A stretch of 64,000 bases of DNA from Brevibacillus brevis NBRC 100599 (GTDB lineage: Bacteria; Bacillota; Bacilli; Brevibacillales; Brevibacillaceae): contig NC_012491.1 in assembly GCF_000010165.1 (NCBI RefSeq), positions 3,913,501 through 3,977,500 on the forward strand. The letters are read 5' to 3'. The position numbers and the translations under genes are program-made. The notes beneath the pieces were generated by a model. It made no database searches, had not been told where the DNA came from, and was given only the letters and a program-made list of their open reading frames with translations. Below are positions 1 through 9,163 of this stretch, piece after piece (the stretch's first letter is position 1; every line of letters begins with the position of its first letter).

Positions 1-606
1 CAACGAACCAATCGCTTCCTCCAGCTTCCCCTCATCCAATAAGCTTCGGACAAATGATTGCTGCTTGCGAGTTATTTTGTCTCTTACTTGATACTCCGTA
101 GCAAGCAGACCGCTTTGTATCCAGCCCGGAACGAGTAAATACTCCTCTGCAAATTGTTTCTCCACTTCTGTCAGCAGTAGTTGCCGTTTGCGAAACAATT
201 CCCACAGAAGCCCCGATCTCCCGCATGCCTCTTCATCCAATGCGTCTGTCGCTGTCAACCACTTCTCCGACTTCCCTTTGAGCACAGCCGGAAGCATCGC
301 CTGTACAGCTGTTACCCACGGACACAAGTATTGCTTGGACATCCATTCGCTCATCTTTAGCAGCTCTGGCGTGAGAGGAGGAGTGTCGTCTTGTACCTGC
401 ACGACATCTTTTAGTCGCGAACGATCTGGTATGGCTTGGTCGTCCTCTACGATCCCGATAACATAGCCTTGCAATTGACGAGGGCCAAACGGGACAACCA
501 CGCGGCTACCAATGCGAATCAGTGGACGCAACCAAGGCGGAACATGGTAATCAAAAGGTCGATTCGTTCGATTGACCGGAACGTCCACGATAATTTGGGC
601 AATCAT
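1..606 (-). CDS. priA: Primosomal protein N' (PriA helicase), N-terminal part, cut by window edge
   Basis: Replication-restart helicase that reloads the replisome at stalled forks. The reverse strand from the ATG at 606 stays open to base 1 (202 codons). It begins MIAQIIVDVPVNRTNRPFDY and continues with a VVVPFGPRQLQGYV-type stretch, both typical of the PriA 3'-DNA-binding domain; helicase motifs would lie beyond the left edge. Its ATG overlaps the TGA of coaBC in an ATGA arrangement, so the two are translationally coupled. The usual neighbours def and fmt would follow outside the window. Identification is firm; only the N-terminal quarter or so is visible. Confidence 0.93.
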   Translation of the reverse strand, partial: MIAQIIVDVPVNRTNRPFDYHVPPWLRPLIRIGSRVVVPFGPRQLQGYVIGIVEDDQAIPDRSRLKDVVQVQDDTPPLTPELLKMSEWMSKQYLCPWVTAVQAMLPAVLKGKSEKWLTATDALDEEACGRSGLLWELFRKRQLLLTEVEKQFAEEYLLVPGWIQSGLLATEYQVRDKITRKQQSFVRSLLDEGKLEEAIGSL

Positions 607-1850
607 GACAGGTCTTGGAGCGGCCTATGCTCTTGCACCGCAAGGACAGCATCAAACAGCTTGTCTGCCACAGCCCGCTTACTCAATTTATCCAATGCCA
701 GTTGCTCTCCGCCACGGGTTAGCAAGGTCACGATATTCGTATCGCTCCCCATACCTGCTCCCTCAAGCAACACATTATTGGCTACGATCATATCGAGATT
801 TTTTCGCTCCAGCTTGGACTGGGCATGCTGTAACACATTTTGGGTCTCTGCTGCAAAGCCTACGACGAATTGCTTCGTTTTGCGCTCACCGATCGTCTTT
901 AAAATATCGGGTGCTTTTTCTAGCACGAGGTCGAGTGGACCATCACCCTTTTTCAGCTTATGTTCAGCTACATGCTTCGGTCGATAATCGGAAACGGCTG
1001 CTGATTTGACGACAATGTCACAGTGTGGCAACTGCTCCATGACGGCATCGAACATTTCTTGTACCGATTCCACCGCGATGAATTCTACTCCATCAGGACG
1101 TGCCAAGGTTGTCGGCCCACTGACCAACGTGACCTTTGCCCCTCTGTCTCGTGCCGCTTCCGCGATGGCGTAGCCCATTTTTCCTGAAGCATGATTGGTT
1201 ATGTAACGAACGGGATCAATTTTTTCACGAGTCGGTCCCGCTGTGATCAGTACGTGCTTGTCCTGCAAATCTTTTTCTCGGATCGTTTGTCTGGTCTCAT
1301 CGGAGGCAAACCACTGACGCACAGCTTCGACGATCTCCTCTGGCTCCGCCAAACGCCCTTTGCCAATCCAGCCACATGCCAAAAGCCCGACACCCGGTTC
1401 CACAAACCGATAACCATAAGCCGTAAGCTTATCCATATTGGCGATAACCGCGGGGTGATTGTACATATTGACGTTCATGGCAGGCGCGACCATGACAGGC
1501 GCTTTCGTAGCCAATACAGTCGTCGTCAGCATATCATCCGCAATGCCATTCGCCATTTTGCCAATCACGTTTGCCGTTGCTGGCGCAATCAAAATGAGAT
1601 CAGCTCGATCAGCCAGTTCAATATGGCTAATCACATGTGGATCTGGCTCCGTAAATGTATCTGTATAAACAGGCAGGTGAGACAAGGCTTGAAACGTCAA
1701 AGGCTGAACAAACTGCAAGGCGCTCTCTGTCAAAATGACATGCACCAATGCACCTACTTGTGTCAACTTGCTGGTCAGTGCAGCAGCCTTATAAGCAGCA
1801 ATGCCGCCAGATACTCCAAGAACAATTCGTTTTCCTGCAAGCGAATGCAT
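603..1850 (-). CDS. coaBC: Bifunctional phosphopantothenoylcysteine decarboxylase/phosphopantothenate-cysteine ligase
   Basis: Makes 4'-phosphopantetheine for coenzyme A: the N-terminal flavoprotein (CoaC) decarboxylates 4'-phosphopantothenoylcysteine, which the C-terminal CoaB part forms from 4'-phosphopantothenate, cysteine and CTP. The start shows GVSGGIAAYKA (flavoprotein fold), then the PAMNVNMYNHP active-site signature in the middle, and VLITAGPTREKIDPVRYITN opening the CoaB half. I place the start at the ATG at 1850, because AGGAG lies nine bases before it but only about three before the GTG at 1856. That gives about 415 residues, normal for the family. Downstream of rpoZ and coupled to priA by ATGA overlap. 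Confidence 0.96.
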   Translation of the reverse strand: MHSLAGKRIVLGVSGGIAAYKAAALTSKLTQVGALVHVILTESALQFVQPLTFQALSHLPVYTDTFTEPDPHVISHIELADRADLILIAPATANVIGKMANGIADDMLTTTVLATKAPVMVAPAMNVNMYNHPAVIANMDKLTAYGYRFVEPGVGLLACGWIGKGRLAEPEEIVEAVRQWFASDETRQTIREKDLQDKHVLITAGPTREKIDPVRYITNHASGKMGYAIAEAARDRGAKVTLVSGPTTLARPDGVEFIAVESVQEMFDAVMEQLPHCDIVVKSAAVSDYRPKHVAEHKLKKGDGPLDLVLEKAPDILKTIGERKTKQFVVGFAAETQNVLQHAQSKLERKNLDMIVANNVLLEGAGMGSDTNIVTLLTRGGEQLALDKLSKRAVADKLFDAVLAVQEHRPLQDLS

Positions 1851-1925
1851 CTGCACTCTCTCCTTTCTCCCCTATCCGAAATCCGAAAAAAACAACCTCG
1901 TGAGGTTGTTTTTAAAGGTGACTGC

Positions 1926-2132
1926 TTATTTGCGACCGTCCAAAAACTCGTGAACGAGCTCGTCGGAGATGAACTCCTCCAGTGCCAAACCTACAAACTT
2001 TTTGGATTTTGGTCTCACGACTTGAACTTCGCTGTTTTCGCGAAGCTGACGCGCACGCTTGGATGCGACTGTCACCAGGATGTACTTGCTCTCTGCCTTT
2101 TCGGTCAATTCGTCAATAGATGGATACAACAT
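1926..2132 (-). CDS. rpoZ: RNA polymerase omega subunit
   Basis: Small RNA polymerase subunit that helps fold and hold the beta' subunit. The 68-residue product begins [20 protein letters not shown] and carries the ASKRARQL stretch typical of omega in Bacilli. An open frame extends upstream to a TTG at 2144, but the AGGAGG at 2150-2145 abuts that TTG, so the ATG at 2132 is the usable start. It follows gmk by four bases, and the ribosome-binding site lies within the 3' end of gmk, which suggests coupled translation in the housekeeping operon. Confidence 0.95.
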   Translation of the reverse strand: MLYPSIDELTEKAESKYILVTVASKRARQLRENSEVQVVRPKSKKFVGLALEEFISDELVHEFLDGRK

Positions 2133-2136
2133 AATT

Positions 2137-2757
2137 CTATTCAACCTCCTGTAACCATTTGCGATATTTGTGAACCTGACGATCTTTTTTCAGATGCTCC
2201 GCTGTAATAATCGCTTGGATACGATCGCACGCCGATTCGATGACGTCATTGACGACTACATAATCGTAGTGGTCCATGAGCTCGATTTCAGCACGCGCCA
2301 CTTCCATGCGTTTGCGAATGATCTCTTGTGATTCTGTCCCGCGTCCCACGATCCGGTTTTCCAGTTCGTTTAAATCAGGCGGAGCCAGGAACAGGAATGT
2401 ACCTTGCGGGAAGCTCTCTTTTACTTGAAGAGCACCCTGAACTTCAATCTCAAGAATGACATCGCGCCCTTCATTGAGCATATCGTCCACGAACTGACGA
2501 GGGGTTCCGTAGTAATTCCCCACGTATTCTGCCCATTCCAGGAGAGCATCTTCTTCAATCATCCGCTTGAACTCTTCCTGGCTTTTAAAAAAGTAATTAA
2601 CTCCTTCTACCTCTCCAGGACGCGGCTGGCGTGTGGTAGCGGAAACAGAATACACCAGACCAGGCATCACTTCACGAAGTGCCTTGCATACTGTTCCTTT
2701 TCCCACACCAGCTGGTCCGGAAAGAACCAAAAGGAGACCACGATCAACCATGCTCAT
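2137..2757 (-). CDS. gmk: Guanylate kinase
   Basis: Phosphorylates GMP to GDP with ATP in purine nucleotide synthesis and salvage. The 206-residue product has the P-loop [11 protein letters not shown] near residue 12, then [19 protein letters not shown] for GMP binding, and the [13 protein letters not shown] lid region. The start ATG at 2757 has GGAG eight bases upstream. It sits between remA and rpoZ in the order remA-gmk-rpoZ, common across Firmicutes. Length and motifs are those of an ordinary guanylate kinase, with nothing odd. Confidence 0.97.
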   Translation of the reverse strand: MSMVDRGLLLVLSGPAGVGKGTVCKALREVMPGLVYSVSATTRQPRPGEVEGVNYFFKSQEEFKRMIEEDALLEWAEYVGNYYGTPRQFVDDMLNEGRDVILEIEVQGALQVKESFPQGTFLFLAPPDLNELENRIVGRGTESQEIIRKRMEVARAEIELMDHYDYVVVNDVIESACDRIQAIITAEHLKKDRQVHKYRKWLQEVE

Positions 2758-2773
2758 TGTTTACACTCCTACT

Positions 2774-3034
2774 TTATTCGTCCGATTCGTCATCCTTCGT
2801 AGTCAAGCGTTGTGCCACTGTTTCTGGCTGTACCGCTGACAAAATCACGTGATCGCTGTCTGTAATAATGACCGCACGTGTACGTCTCCCATAGGTAGCG
2901 TCCACTAGCATGTTGCGATCGCGCGCTTCCTGGATGATCCGTTTGATAGGAGCGGACTCCGGACTTACAATTGAAATAATGCGGTTGGCATTGACGATGT
3001 TGCCAAAACCGATATTGATTAGCTTGATTGCCAT
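2774..3034 (-). CDS. remA: RemA/DUF370 family extracellular-matrix regulator
   Basis: RemA-family DNA-binding protein; in Bacillus subtilis RemA activates matrix and osmoprotection genes by binding repeated sites as an oligomer. The protein reads [20 protein letters not shown], followed by [17 protein letters not shown] and [11 protein letters not shown], which are the family signatures. I use the ATG at 3034 (86 residues); the ATG at 3049 lies immediately behind AAAGG and would have no spacer, and known RemA proteins start at the equivalent of 3034. It lies between yicC and gmk in the same operon. Confidence 0.93.
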   Translation of the reverse strand: MAIKLINIGFGNIVNANRIISIVSPESAPIKRIIQEARDRNMLVDATYGRRTRAVIITDSDHVILSAVQPETVAQRLTTKDDESDE

Positions 3035-3058
3035 GACGGCCCAGCCCATCCTTTCATG

Positions 3059-3946
3059 CTACTCGACATTCTGTATTTGCTCCCGCATCTTCTCCAGTTC
3101 TGTCTTGATCTCGACAGCTAAATGCTGAATGCGCAAATGATTCGCTTTGGAAGCAATCGTATTGGCTTCCCGATTCATTTCCTGGAGCAGAAAATCCAGT
3201 TTTCGACCAATTGCTTCTTCTTTGCCTAATTGATTGGCAAACTGTTGGCAATGACTATCTAAACGGGTCAACTCTTCACTAATATCACTTTTATCAGCGA
3301 AAAAGGCAACCTCTTGCGCTACACGAGCAGGGTCCAATTCAAAAGGCGTCAAACCGGCCCACTCACTTACGCGTTGCTCGAGTCGGCCCTTATAATCTTC
3401 CTTACAAAGTGGGGCCAACTGGGAGATCTCCCGCGTCCATGTGTTGACGGCAGTCAGGCGACTGGCTAGATCAGCGTGCAACAGTTTACCCTCGGTCTCT
3501 TTCATCGAAACGAGATCCAAGGCGGCGCCCCTGACTAGGTCTTGGAGCCACTCTGCCAGCTCCTCCACATTGTCGTCCTCTGACTCTTTGGTATGTATCA
3601 CGCCAGGAAAGTGTAGCAGATCCTTGACGGTTAAAGGCGTCTCTAGCGCAAAACGCTGAGTCATCTCGCGGGAAATGGAGACTAGCTGTTCAGCTACATC
3701 CCAGTCAATGTCCATAACCGTAGCAGAAGAACTTTTCCCTTCCACTGAGACATTGACATCGACACGCCCTCTTTTGACATACTGTGCAACCAGCTTACGA
3801 ATCGAATCCTCAAGCATATTCCACGCTTTGGGCAGGCGCACGACAATCTCAGAAAAGCGGTGATTCACTGCACGTATCTCGACTGTTGCTCGAATGGAGC
3901 CTTTGCTATCTTCTTTTCTACCGTAACCAGTCATGCTTCGAATCAC
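3059..3946 (-). CDS. YicC/YloC family endoribonuclease
   Basis: First gene of the housekeeping operon. Members of the YicC/YloC family are endoribonucleases involved in RNA turnover. The 295-residue product begins MIRSMTGYGR, the invariant family N terminus, and ends with the conserved DFLLQEMNREANTI and KTELEKMREQIQNVE segments. The start is a GTG at 3946 with GGAAG nine bases upstream; the internal ATG at 3934 is less likely. Length is typical. Transcription should come from the TTGACA/TATAAT promoter about 40 bases upstream. Confidence 0.93.
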   Translation of the reverse strand: MIRSMTGYGRKEDSKGSIRATVEIRAVNHRFSEIVVRLPKAWNMLEDSIRKLVAQYVKRGRVDVNVSVEGKSSSATVMDIDWDVAEQLVSISREMTQRFALETPLTVKDLLHFPGVIHTKESEDDNVEELAEWLQDLVRGAALDLVSMKETEGKLLHADLASRLTAVNTWTREISQLAPLCKEDYKGRLEQRVSEWAGLTPFELDPARVAQEVAFFADKSDISEELTRLDSHCQQFANQLGKEEAIGRKLDFLLQEMNREANTIASKANHLRIQHLAVEIKTELEKMREQIQNVE

Positions 3947-3982
3947 AAGTTTTCACTTCCATAGACGCAAAATCGTTAATTT

Positions 3983-4012
3983 ATTATAGGAGACAACTCT
4001 TGGCAGTGTCAA
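3983..4012 (-). promoter_or_regulatory. Sigma-A promoter of the yicC-remA-gmk-rpoZ-coaBC-priA operon
   Basis: On the minus strand TTGACA (4012-4007) and TATAAT (3988-3983) are separated by 18 bases, both exact consensus hexamers. The site lies 37 bases upstream of the yicC GTG and points into the operon. Confidence 0.85.
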
Positions 4013-4124
4013 CCGAAGCACCCCCACCACGATGAGATTCCTCCTTGCTCTGACTTATGCTACACTGTGACTGGCAGCTCTCTATCTATTATTCTAGCCA
4101 TTTTTTTGATCTGAGGTGACTTTT

Positions 4125-5864
4125 GTGGCATTTGATGGCGTAGTAACCCGCTCTGTTGCGCGGGAATTACATAAACTGGTAGGAGGACGCATCTCAAAAA
4201 TCCACCAGCCCCACCATAGCGATATTATTATGCAAGTACGGACACAAGGAGAAACGGTAAAATTCCTCCTGTCTGCAAACCCGACCTATCCCCGCTTACA
4301 CATCACGACAGAAGAATTCACGAATCCGCTGGAAGCTCCGATGTTTTGCATGCTATTGCGCAAGCATTGTGAGGGCGGCGTAATTGAATCCGTCCGGCAA
4401 ATCGGGATGGAGCGAATCATTCACATCGACGTACGCACCCGGGATGAGCTGGGTGACACGGCTGTCCGCCGCATTATTGTAGAGATCATGGGCAAGCACA
4501 GCAACATCATCCTCATCGATCCTGCAACCGGAATAATTTTGGATAGCGCCATGCACGTGACGCTCGCCATCAGCCAGTACAGACAAGTTACGCCCGGCAG
4601 ACCTTACGTCACTCCTCCGAGCCAAGATAAACGCGACCCTCTCACTGTAACGGAGCAAGCGTTTATTTCTTCCCTCGATTGGAACGGCGGTCGTTTGGAC
4701 AAGCAAATCGTAGATGGCTATACCGGGATCAGTCCCTTATTGGCAAAAGAAATTTTGCACAGAGCCGGCCTCGCGAATCGTGAATCACTGTGGGCTGCCT
4801 TTTCACAGGTGATGAAAGCAATCAGCGATCATGCGTATGTGCCATCCATTGTAGAGGCAAACGGCAAAGCGTATTTTCACGTCGTCGAGCTGACACATCT
4901 CTCAAATGGAGTTACAACCCCCTATCCTTCCGTCCAAGAATGCTTGCAGGCATTTTACGAAGGAAAGGCGCTCCGTGACACCGTCAAACAACGTGCGCAC
5001 GATTTGATTCGCTTTGTCACTGTTGAGCGCAATAAAAATGTAAAGAAAATCGAGAAGCTCCAGCAAACGCTGAAAGATGCGCATGAAGCAGATCTGTTTC
5101 GTCTGTACGGTGAATTGATCACCGCCAATATGCACCAAATGAAGCGAGGGGATCGCGAGCTCGTCACAGTCAACTGGTATGACGAAGCGGGAGGTACCAT
5201 CACCATTCCGCTCGACCCATTAAAGACCCCGTCGGAAAATTTGCAGTCGTATTACAAACGGTATAACAAGGCCAAAAACAGCCTTTCCATCGTGAGTGAG
5301 CAGATTGAGCAAGCGCAGGCTGAACTCTTGTATTTGGACGGCGTATTGGTCCAACTGGAACATGCCACCCTAAAAGATGCCGAAGAAATTCGCGAGGAGC
5401 TCGTTGAGCAAGGCTACATGCGAGATCGTAAAAAACGTGGCCCGCGCAAGAAAAAAGATACCCGACCAGAGCTGGATACGTACCTTTCTTCGGATGGCAT
5501 TGAAATTTTGGTCGGCAAAAACAATAAACAAAATGAATACCTGACCAACAAGCTCGCATCGTCGCAAGAAACATGGCTGCACACCAAGGATATTCCTGGA
5601 TCCCATGTGGTCATTCGCGCTCGGGAATTTTCGGATGAGACGTTGCTTGAAGCAGCCAATCTGGCGGCTTTCTTCAGTCGCGCCAAAGAAGGAAGTCAGA
5701 TTCCCGTAGATTATACGCTCGTGAAGCATGTAAAAAAACCGAGCGGGGCCAAGCCTGGCTATGTGATCTACGAACAGCAACGAACGCTGTATGTGACACC
5801 GGATGAAGCACTGATCCGCCGTTTAAAATCAAACACCTCTTCTACGAATAGTGCGACTACCTAA
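4125..5864 (+). CDS. rqcH: RqcH, ribosome-associated quality-control protein (NFACT family)
   Basis: Binds obstructed 50S subunits and recruits alanyl-tRNA so that stalled nascent chains receive a C-terminal alanine tail for degradation. The product starts AFDGVVTRSVARELHKLVGGRISKIHQP (first residues of NFACT-N), has a helical middle (about residues 280-430) and an NFACT-R domain with ILVGKNNKQNEYLT and TWLHTKDIPGSHVVIR near the C terminus. GAGGTGA precedes a GTG at 4125 by five bases, so I start there (579 residues) rather than at the GTG at 4116, which lies inside the Shine-Dalgarno. The aminoacyl-tRNA-binding Asp-Arg pair of the family appears here as Glu96-Arg97. Confidence 0.94.
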   Translation: MAFDGVVTRSVARELHKLVGGRISKIHQPHHSDIIMQVRTQGETVKFLLSANPTYPRLHITTEEFTNPLEAPMFCMLLRKHCEGGVIESVRQIGMERIIHIDVRTRDELGDTAVRRIIVEIMGKHSNIILIDPATGIILDSAMHVTLAISQYRQVTPGRPYVTPPSQDKRDPLTVTEQAFISSLDWNGGRLDKQIVDGYTGISPLLAKEILHRAGLANRESLWAAFSQVMKAISDHAYVPSIVEANGKAYFHVVELTHLSNGVTTPYPSVQECLQAFYEGKALRDTVKQRAHDLIRFVTVERNKNVKKIEKLQQTLKDAHEADLFRLYGELITANMHQMKRGDRELVTVNWYDEAGGTITIPLDPLKTPSENLQSYYKRYNKAKNSLSIVSEQIEQAQAELLYLDGVLVQLEHATLKDAEEIREELVEQGYMRDRKKRGPRKKKDTRPELDTYLSSDGIEILVGKNNKQNEYLTNKLASSQETWLHTKDIPGSHVVIRAREFSDETLLEAANLAAFFSRAKEGSQIPVDYTLVKHVKKPSGAKPGYVIYEQQRTLYVTPDEALIRRLKSNTSSTNSATT

Positions 5865-5900
5865 GTTCATACTAAGGGCATGAAAGGTGGTGTTCGCTCT

Positions 5901-6242
5901 TTGAACATCGTTCTCAAGCTCTTGTTTAACGGAATCATTGCCATTCCAGGGCTTTGGTGGTCAGGGACGTCCCTTATGTTTGCCGTGCTCGCAAGCGTGA
6001 TTGTTAGTTTACTGGGTTATGTATTGGATTTGACAATCCTCCCTCGTACAAACAATACGTTTGCAAGCACCGCTGATTTCTTGTTCGTGTATGCCTCCTT
6101 GTGGCTTGGCTGTTACTTGTTTGGTCAGACCATATCCTTATCAGGTTTGCTGTTGACGACATTTGCCATTACGGTGGTGGAATACTTTTTCCATGGTTAC
6201 CTGCAACGGCACGGCGTCCACCATTCCAAACATCCGGGCTGA
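5901..6242 (+). CDS. DUF2512 (YndM-like) membrane protein
   Basis: Small integral membrane protein with about four hydrophobic helices, resembling the YndM/DUF2512 family whose role is not established. The family-like features are the TILPRTNNTFASTADF segment between helices two and three and the short charged tail. Two starts are possible: the ATG at 5880 (120 residues) has no upstream Shine-Dalgarno, while AAAGGTGG lies about ten bases before the TTG at 5901 (113 residues), which I prefer. It follows rqcH by about 35 bases and may be co-transcribed with it. Confidence 0.75.
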   Translation: MNIVLKLLFNGIIAIPGLWWSGTSLMFAVLASVIVSLLGYVLDLTILPRTNNTFASTADFLFVYASLWLGCYLFGQTISLSGLLLTTFAITVVEYFFHGYLQRHGVHHSKHPG

Positions 6243-6274
6243 AGCATCATTTCTATTTTGGAAGGAGGATCAGG

Positions 6275-6715
6275 ATGAACGTTATTGGCATCATCCAGAC
6301 CGATCTGAACGAATTCAACGTGCTGTTTGAGCAGCAAGGTGGAAACGGACAAGGACAGCAATCACACGACGGCGGACAAAACCATCAACAAGACCAAGAC
6401 AGCGACTCGATGTTTCTCAGCTTTCTCGATGAACAACCGAGTTCAAATGAACACAGCGGGCAAGGGAACAGTCAAGGCGGAGGCCAAGGCGGACAACAGC
6501 AAAATGGCCCGCAAGAGCTGACCGTCCGCATTAAAGGAATTCCTGAGGGACAAAAAGCGAATTTCCTGCAAATGTATCAAATTCTTCAAGATGCCCAAGA
6601 CTCCCAAACCCTTGAAAAGGACCTGACCATTGTCGATCACGGGGATCAAGACCAGGGCGCCCAAAAACAAGGGCAGGGCCACGGCTCGGGCAAGCAAAAC
6701 AAAACCACTCATTAG
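6275..6715 (+). CDS. Gln/Gly/Asn-rich hypothetical protein
   Basis: Not recognised. The ATG at 6275 is preceded by GGAAGGAGG at good spacing, giving 146 residues. An ordered N terminus (MNVIGIIQTDLNEFNVLFEQ) is followed by about 45 residues of low-complexity Q, G, H, D and N, then a more ordered block around residues 80-125 (ELTVRIKGIPEGQKANFLQMYQ in part), and a second Q/G/K-rich tail. No signal peptide or membrane segment. It comes 32 bases after the DUF2512 gene and ends at a strong terminator. The high hydrophilicity would suit a spore or stress-related intrinsically disordered protein, but that is a guess. Confidence 0.75.
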   Translation: MNVIGIIQTDLNEFNVLFEQQGGNGQGQQSHDGGQNHQQDQDSDSMFLSFLDEQPSSNEHSGQGNSQGGGQGGQQQNGPQELTVRIKGIPEGQKANFLQMYQILQDAQDSQTLEKDLTIVDHGDQDQGAQKQGQGHGSGKQNKTTH

Positions 6716-6725
6716 TTTGAAGACA

Positions 6726-6774
6726 AAAAACAAAAACCACCTGGAAGCAGATTCCAAGTGGTTTTTGTTTTTGC
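6726..6774. terminator. Rho-independent terminator after the Q-rich gene
   Basis: A long stem pairs ACAAAAACCACCTGGAA with TTCCAAGTGGTTTTTGT around a five-base loop, followed on the plus strand by TTTTTGTTTTTG. The A-rich left flank would also allow termination on the minus strand. Confidence 0.85.
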
Positions 6775-6779
6775 TATCG

Positions 6780-7105
6780 GTCATTCATTGCGTTCATAAA
6801 CGGCCAAGTCCCCGCTCTGCCGTTGACCTCATGTTTCTATAACCTGCGCTCACACAGGTGGGCGACCCTTCTGTACTTCAACCTTCCCATGCATCCAAAA
6901 AGGAGGTGGGCCTGACATCCATCACAGTTTCCGTCTCCCGAAAAACACGTATAAGGTTAGAAACATTTACGGCCTATCGTACATCGCAGGATCTTGATAT
7001 CCCTACTTTAACACAGAATGGTCCTTTGCTCAACGGATAAAGTTCCCTTTGGACTTTTCAATCTTATCAATCCCATGAGCTAAGCATTTCCCTGCCAAAA
7101 AATCG
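6780..7105. other. Gene-poor stretch
   Basis: No convincing gene between the terminator and the enoyl-CoA hydratase stop. A 60-codon open frame (6858-7040, plus) contains AAAAAGGAGGTGGGC at 6898-6912, a strong ribosome-binding site followed only by CTG or GTG starts, so a peptide of about 42 residues is conceivable. I see no promoter and no recognisable family. Confidence 0.3.
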
Positions 7106-7876
7106 CTACGTCCGCTTTACCTTCGCTTGTACAAGCGTCTGAAATTCAGGACGTGCGATCAGGGATGGCTGCTGTTGCTTTTCCCAGTCTAGGGCATATT
7201 CTAGGCCCTCTATCTGGCAGCGTCCCAACCCTTCTTTGGTTACGGCATACGCTTGTTTCGGCAGGCGACGTACCGCAGTAACCAATTTTTCCAGCTCACT
7301 TTCGACTTGACTGGCTTCAACGGCTCGATAGATCAAGCCGATTTCCTCCGCCTTTTTCCCTGTAATCCTTTCTCCCAGCAATGCGAGCCGCTTCGCCCAC
7401 GCCGTACCAACAAGCCTCGGCAAAAGGTATGTCCCGCCAAAATCCGTTGTCAGACCGATCTGGACAAAGGGCTCCTGCAACAGAGCATCTTCCGTCGCAA
7501 TGACAAAATCAGCATGCAACGCAAGATTGAGTCCCGCTCCGACCGCTACTCCTTCGATGACTGCAATCACAGGCTTTGGCATTTGATGCAAATTAGCGAT
7601 GAAATCATTAATGATCGTCAATGATTGATCAGCATCACTCTGATCCGTCAGCGCAGTCAACACGCCCAAATCCGCACCGGAGCAAAAGTTCCCTCCTGCT
7701 CCCCGCAAAAGAAGCACATCGACTTCCTCATCTGTTGAAGCTTTTGCAATCGCGTCCTGCAAAAGGGAAAACATTTCAACCGTCATCGCATTGAGGACGT
7801 GTGGCCTGTTTAGCGTCATCGTGCAGATTCCATCCGCTTTTGTTACGATCAATTGTGTTTGATGATCCTGTTCCAT
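7106..7876 (-). CDS. Enoyl-CoA hydratase/isomerase family protein
   Basis: Crotonase-fold enzyme acting on acyl-CoA thioesters, probably hydrating or isomerising an enoyl-CoA. The product shows TMTLNRPHVLNAM near residue 20, the oxyanion-hole stretch GAGGNFCSGADL near residue 60, and GVAVGAGLNLAL with EPFVQIGLTTDFGG further on. One of the two usual catalytic glutamates is not obvious, so the exact reaction is open. The ATG at 7876 has GGTGA eight bases upstream; a GTG at 7888 sits too close to its AGGAAAGG. It lies 18 bases downstream of the CoA-transferase and is probably co-transcribed with it, suggesting an acyl-CoA breakdown step. Confidence 0.88.
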   Translation of the reverse strand: MEQDHQTQLIVTKADGICTMTLNRPHVLNAMTVEMFSLLQDAIAKASTDEEVDVLLLRGAGGNFCSGADLGVLTALTDQSDADQSLTIINDFIANLHQMPKPVIAVIEGVAVGAGLNLALHADFVIATEDALLQEPFVQIGLTTDFGGTYLLPRLVGTAWAKRLALLGERITGKKAEEIGLIYRAVEASQVESELEKLVTAVRRLPKQAYAVTKEGLGRCQIEGLEYALDWEKQQQPSLIARPEFQTLVQAKVKRT

Positions 7877-7894
7877 CCTTTTTCTCACCCTTTC

Positions 7895-9070
7895 CTATGA
7901 AGAAGCGGCAGGAATAACCCCCTGCCTTTGCAGCCGGCTCAAATCCTCTTCTGTGAGGTTCAGCTTGCGTTTTAGCAGCTCGTGCGTGTAATCGGTGTGC
8001 CATGGGGGTGACAACCTCTCCGCCCTATTGCGATGCGCGAAACTCCGCTCTTGATTGGGCGACTTCTTTTCCAAATAAGGAAGCGTATACGCTATCTCCC
8101 TGTTCGCAACGTACGGATTGTCTGCCCAGTTTTCCCAATCTTCAACGGCGGTCAGACAGCAATCCACCTCACTACCCAGCTCACTCCACTCGGCTTGGGT
8201 TCTGGACAGAAACAGTGCTTTCATATCGTCAAACATCTCTGGATGCAGAGCAACGCTAGCCCGGTGGCATAGCTCCCAGTCTGCTCTTCCTACCGCGCGG
8301 CAAAAATTGAGCCAGAACTTCTCTTCCAACGCAGCAAGTGCGACATACTGACCGTCTGCTGTCTCATAGACCTGATACGCCAGCAAACTCCCTCTCCCGG
8401 TCTCTCGTCCAATGGAGGAGCTGTATGACATAAACAGTGCGTGCAGCCCTGTCCAAGAGCTAAACAAGTCAGCCGATGAAACATCCAAATAAGCTCCCCG
8501 GCCTGTCCGCGTACGTTGCACAAGCGCCGCACATATTTGTTCACTGGCATACAGCCCGAGAGCGTAATCAGAAAGCGGAATATCTGCAACGACAGGCTTG
8601 CCTTCCAGATCGCGAACCAGTGAGAGAAATCCACTTACTGCCTGGACATTCAAGTCATGCCCCCCTATTTGGTATAGCTCGCCGCTTTGGCCATAGCCCG
8701 TCACAGAGCAATAAATGACCGCAGGGTGCATCTCCCACAGGTGATCGTAATCAAGTCCCAAATGTCGCATCACACCTGGTCGATAGCTTTCCACCACAAC
8801 ATCAGCCTGTCTGGCCAGAGCAAACGCGAGCGCTTTTCCCTCATTCGTCCGCAAATTTAAGGAAATACTTTTATGATTGCGATGTGAACGCAGGTAAAAC
8901 GCTCCCGTCTCTCTAGCTTCCGAATGAGAAGGTCTGGTTAACGGTGAGTGAGCTTTGTCGTGAAACGGTTCCACCTCAATGACCTCTGCCCCCAAATCAG
9001 CCAGGCGCATCGTACAAAGCGGACCTGGAAGATGGCGAGAAAAATCAACTATTGTCACTCCCGTCAACAT
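7895..9070 (-). CDS. CaiB/BaiF family CoA-transferase
   Basis: Class III CoA-transferase that moves CoA between carboxylic acids, probably activating the substrate of the neighbouring enoyl-CoA hydratase. The 391-residue product begins LTGVTIVDFSRHLPGPLCTMRLADLGAEVIEVE, followed by NHKSISLNLRTNEG and VVESYRPGVM, the usual family landmarks; the catalytic aspartate is expected near GGHDLNVQAVSG. GGGGGAG precedes the ATG at 9070. First gene of a two-gene unit. The substrate cannot be deduced. Confidence 0.9.
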   Translation of the reverse strand: MLTGVTIVDFSRHLPGPLCTMRLADLGAEVIEVEPFHDKAHSPLTRPSHSEARETGAFYLRSHRNHKSISLNLRTNEGKALAFALARQADVVVESYRPGVMRHLGLDYDHLWEMHPAVIYCSVTGYGQSGELYQIGGHDLNVQAVSGFLSLVRDLEGKPVVADIPLSDYALGLYASEQICAALVQRTRTGRGAYLDVSSADLFSSWTGLHALFMSYSSSIGRETGRGSLLAYQVYETADGQYVALAALEEKFWLNFCRAVGRADWELCHRASVALHPEMFDDMKALFLSRTQAEWSELGSEVDCCLTAVEDWENWADNPYVANREIAYTLPYLEKKSPNQERSFAHRNRAERLSPPWHTDYTHELLKRKLNLTEEDLSRLQRQGVIPAASS

Positions 9071-9163
9071 GATTTGACTCCCCCTTCACCGACTACACTC
9101 ACTTGTAATTCGAGATGAACGACTGTTCACCCTCTTTTTTAATGGAAAATTCAAACAAATACA

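Noticed and set aside
1191..2207. A 338-codon open frame opposite coaBC and rpoZ
   Set aside because: Runs through two known genes on the other strand and has no start signal or family.
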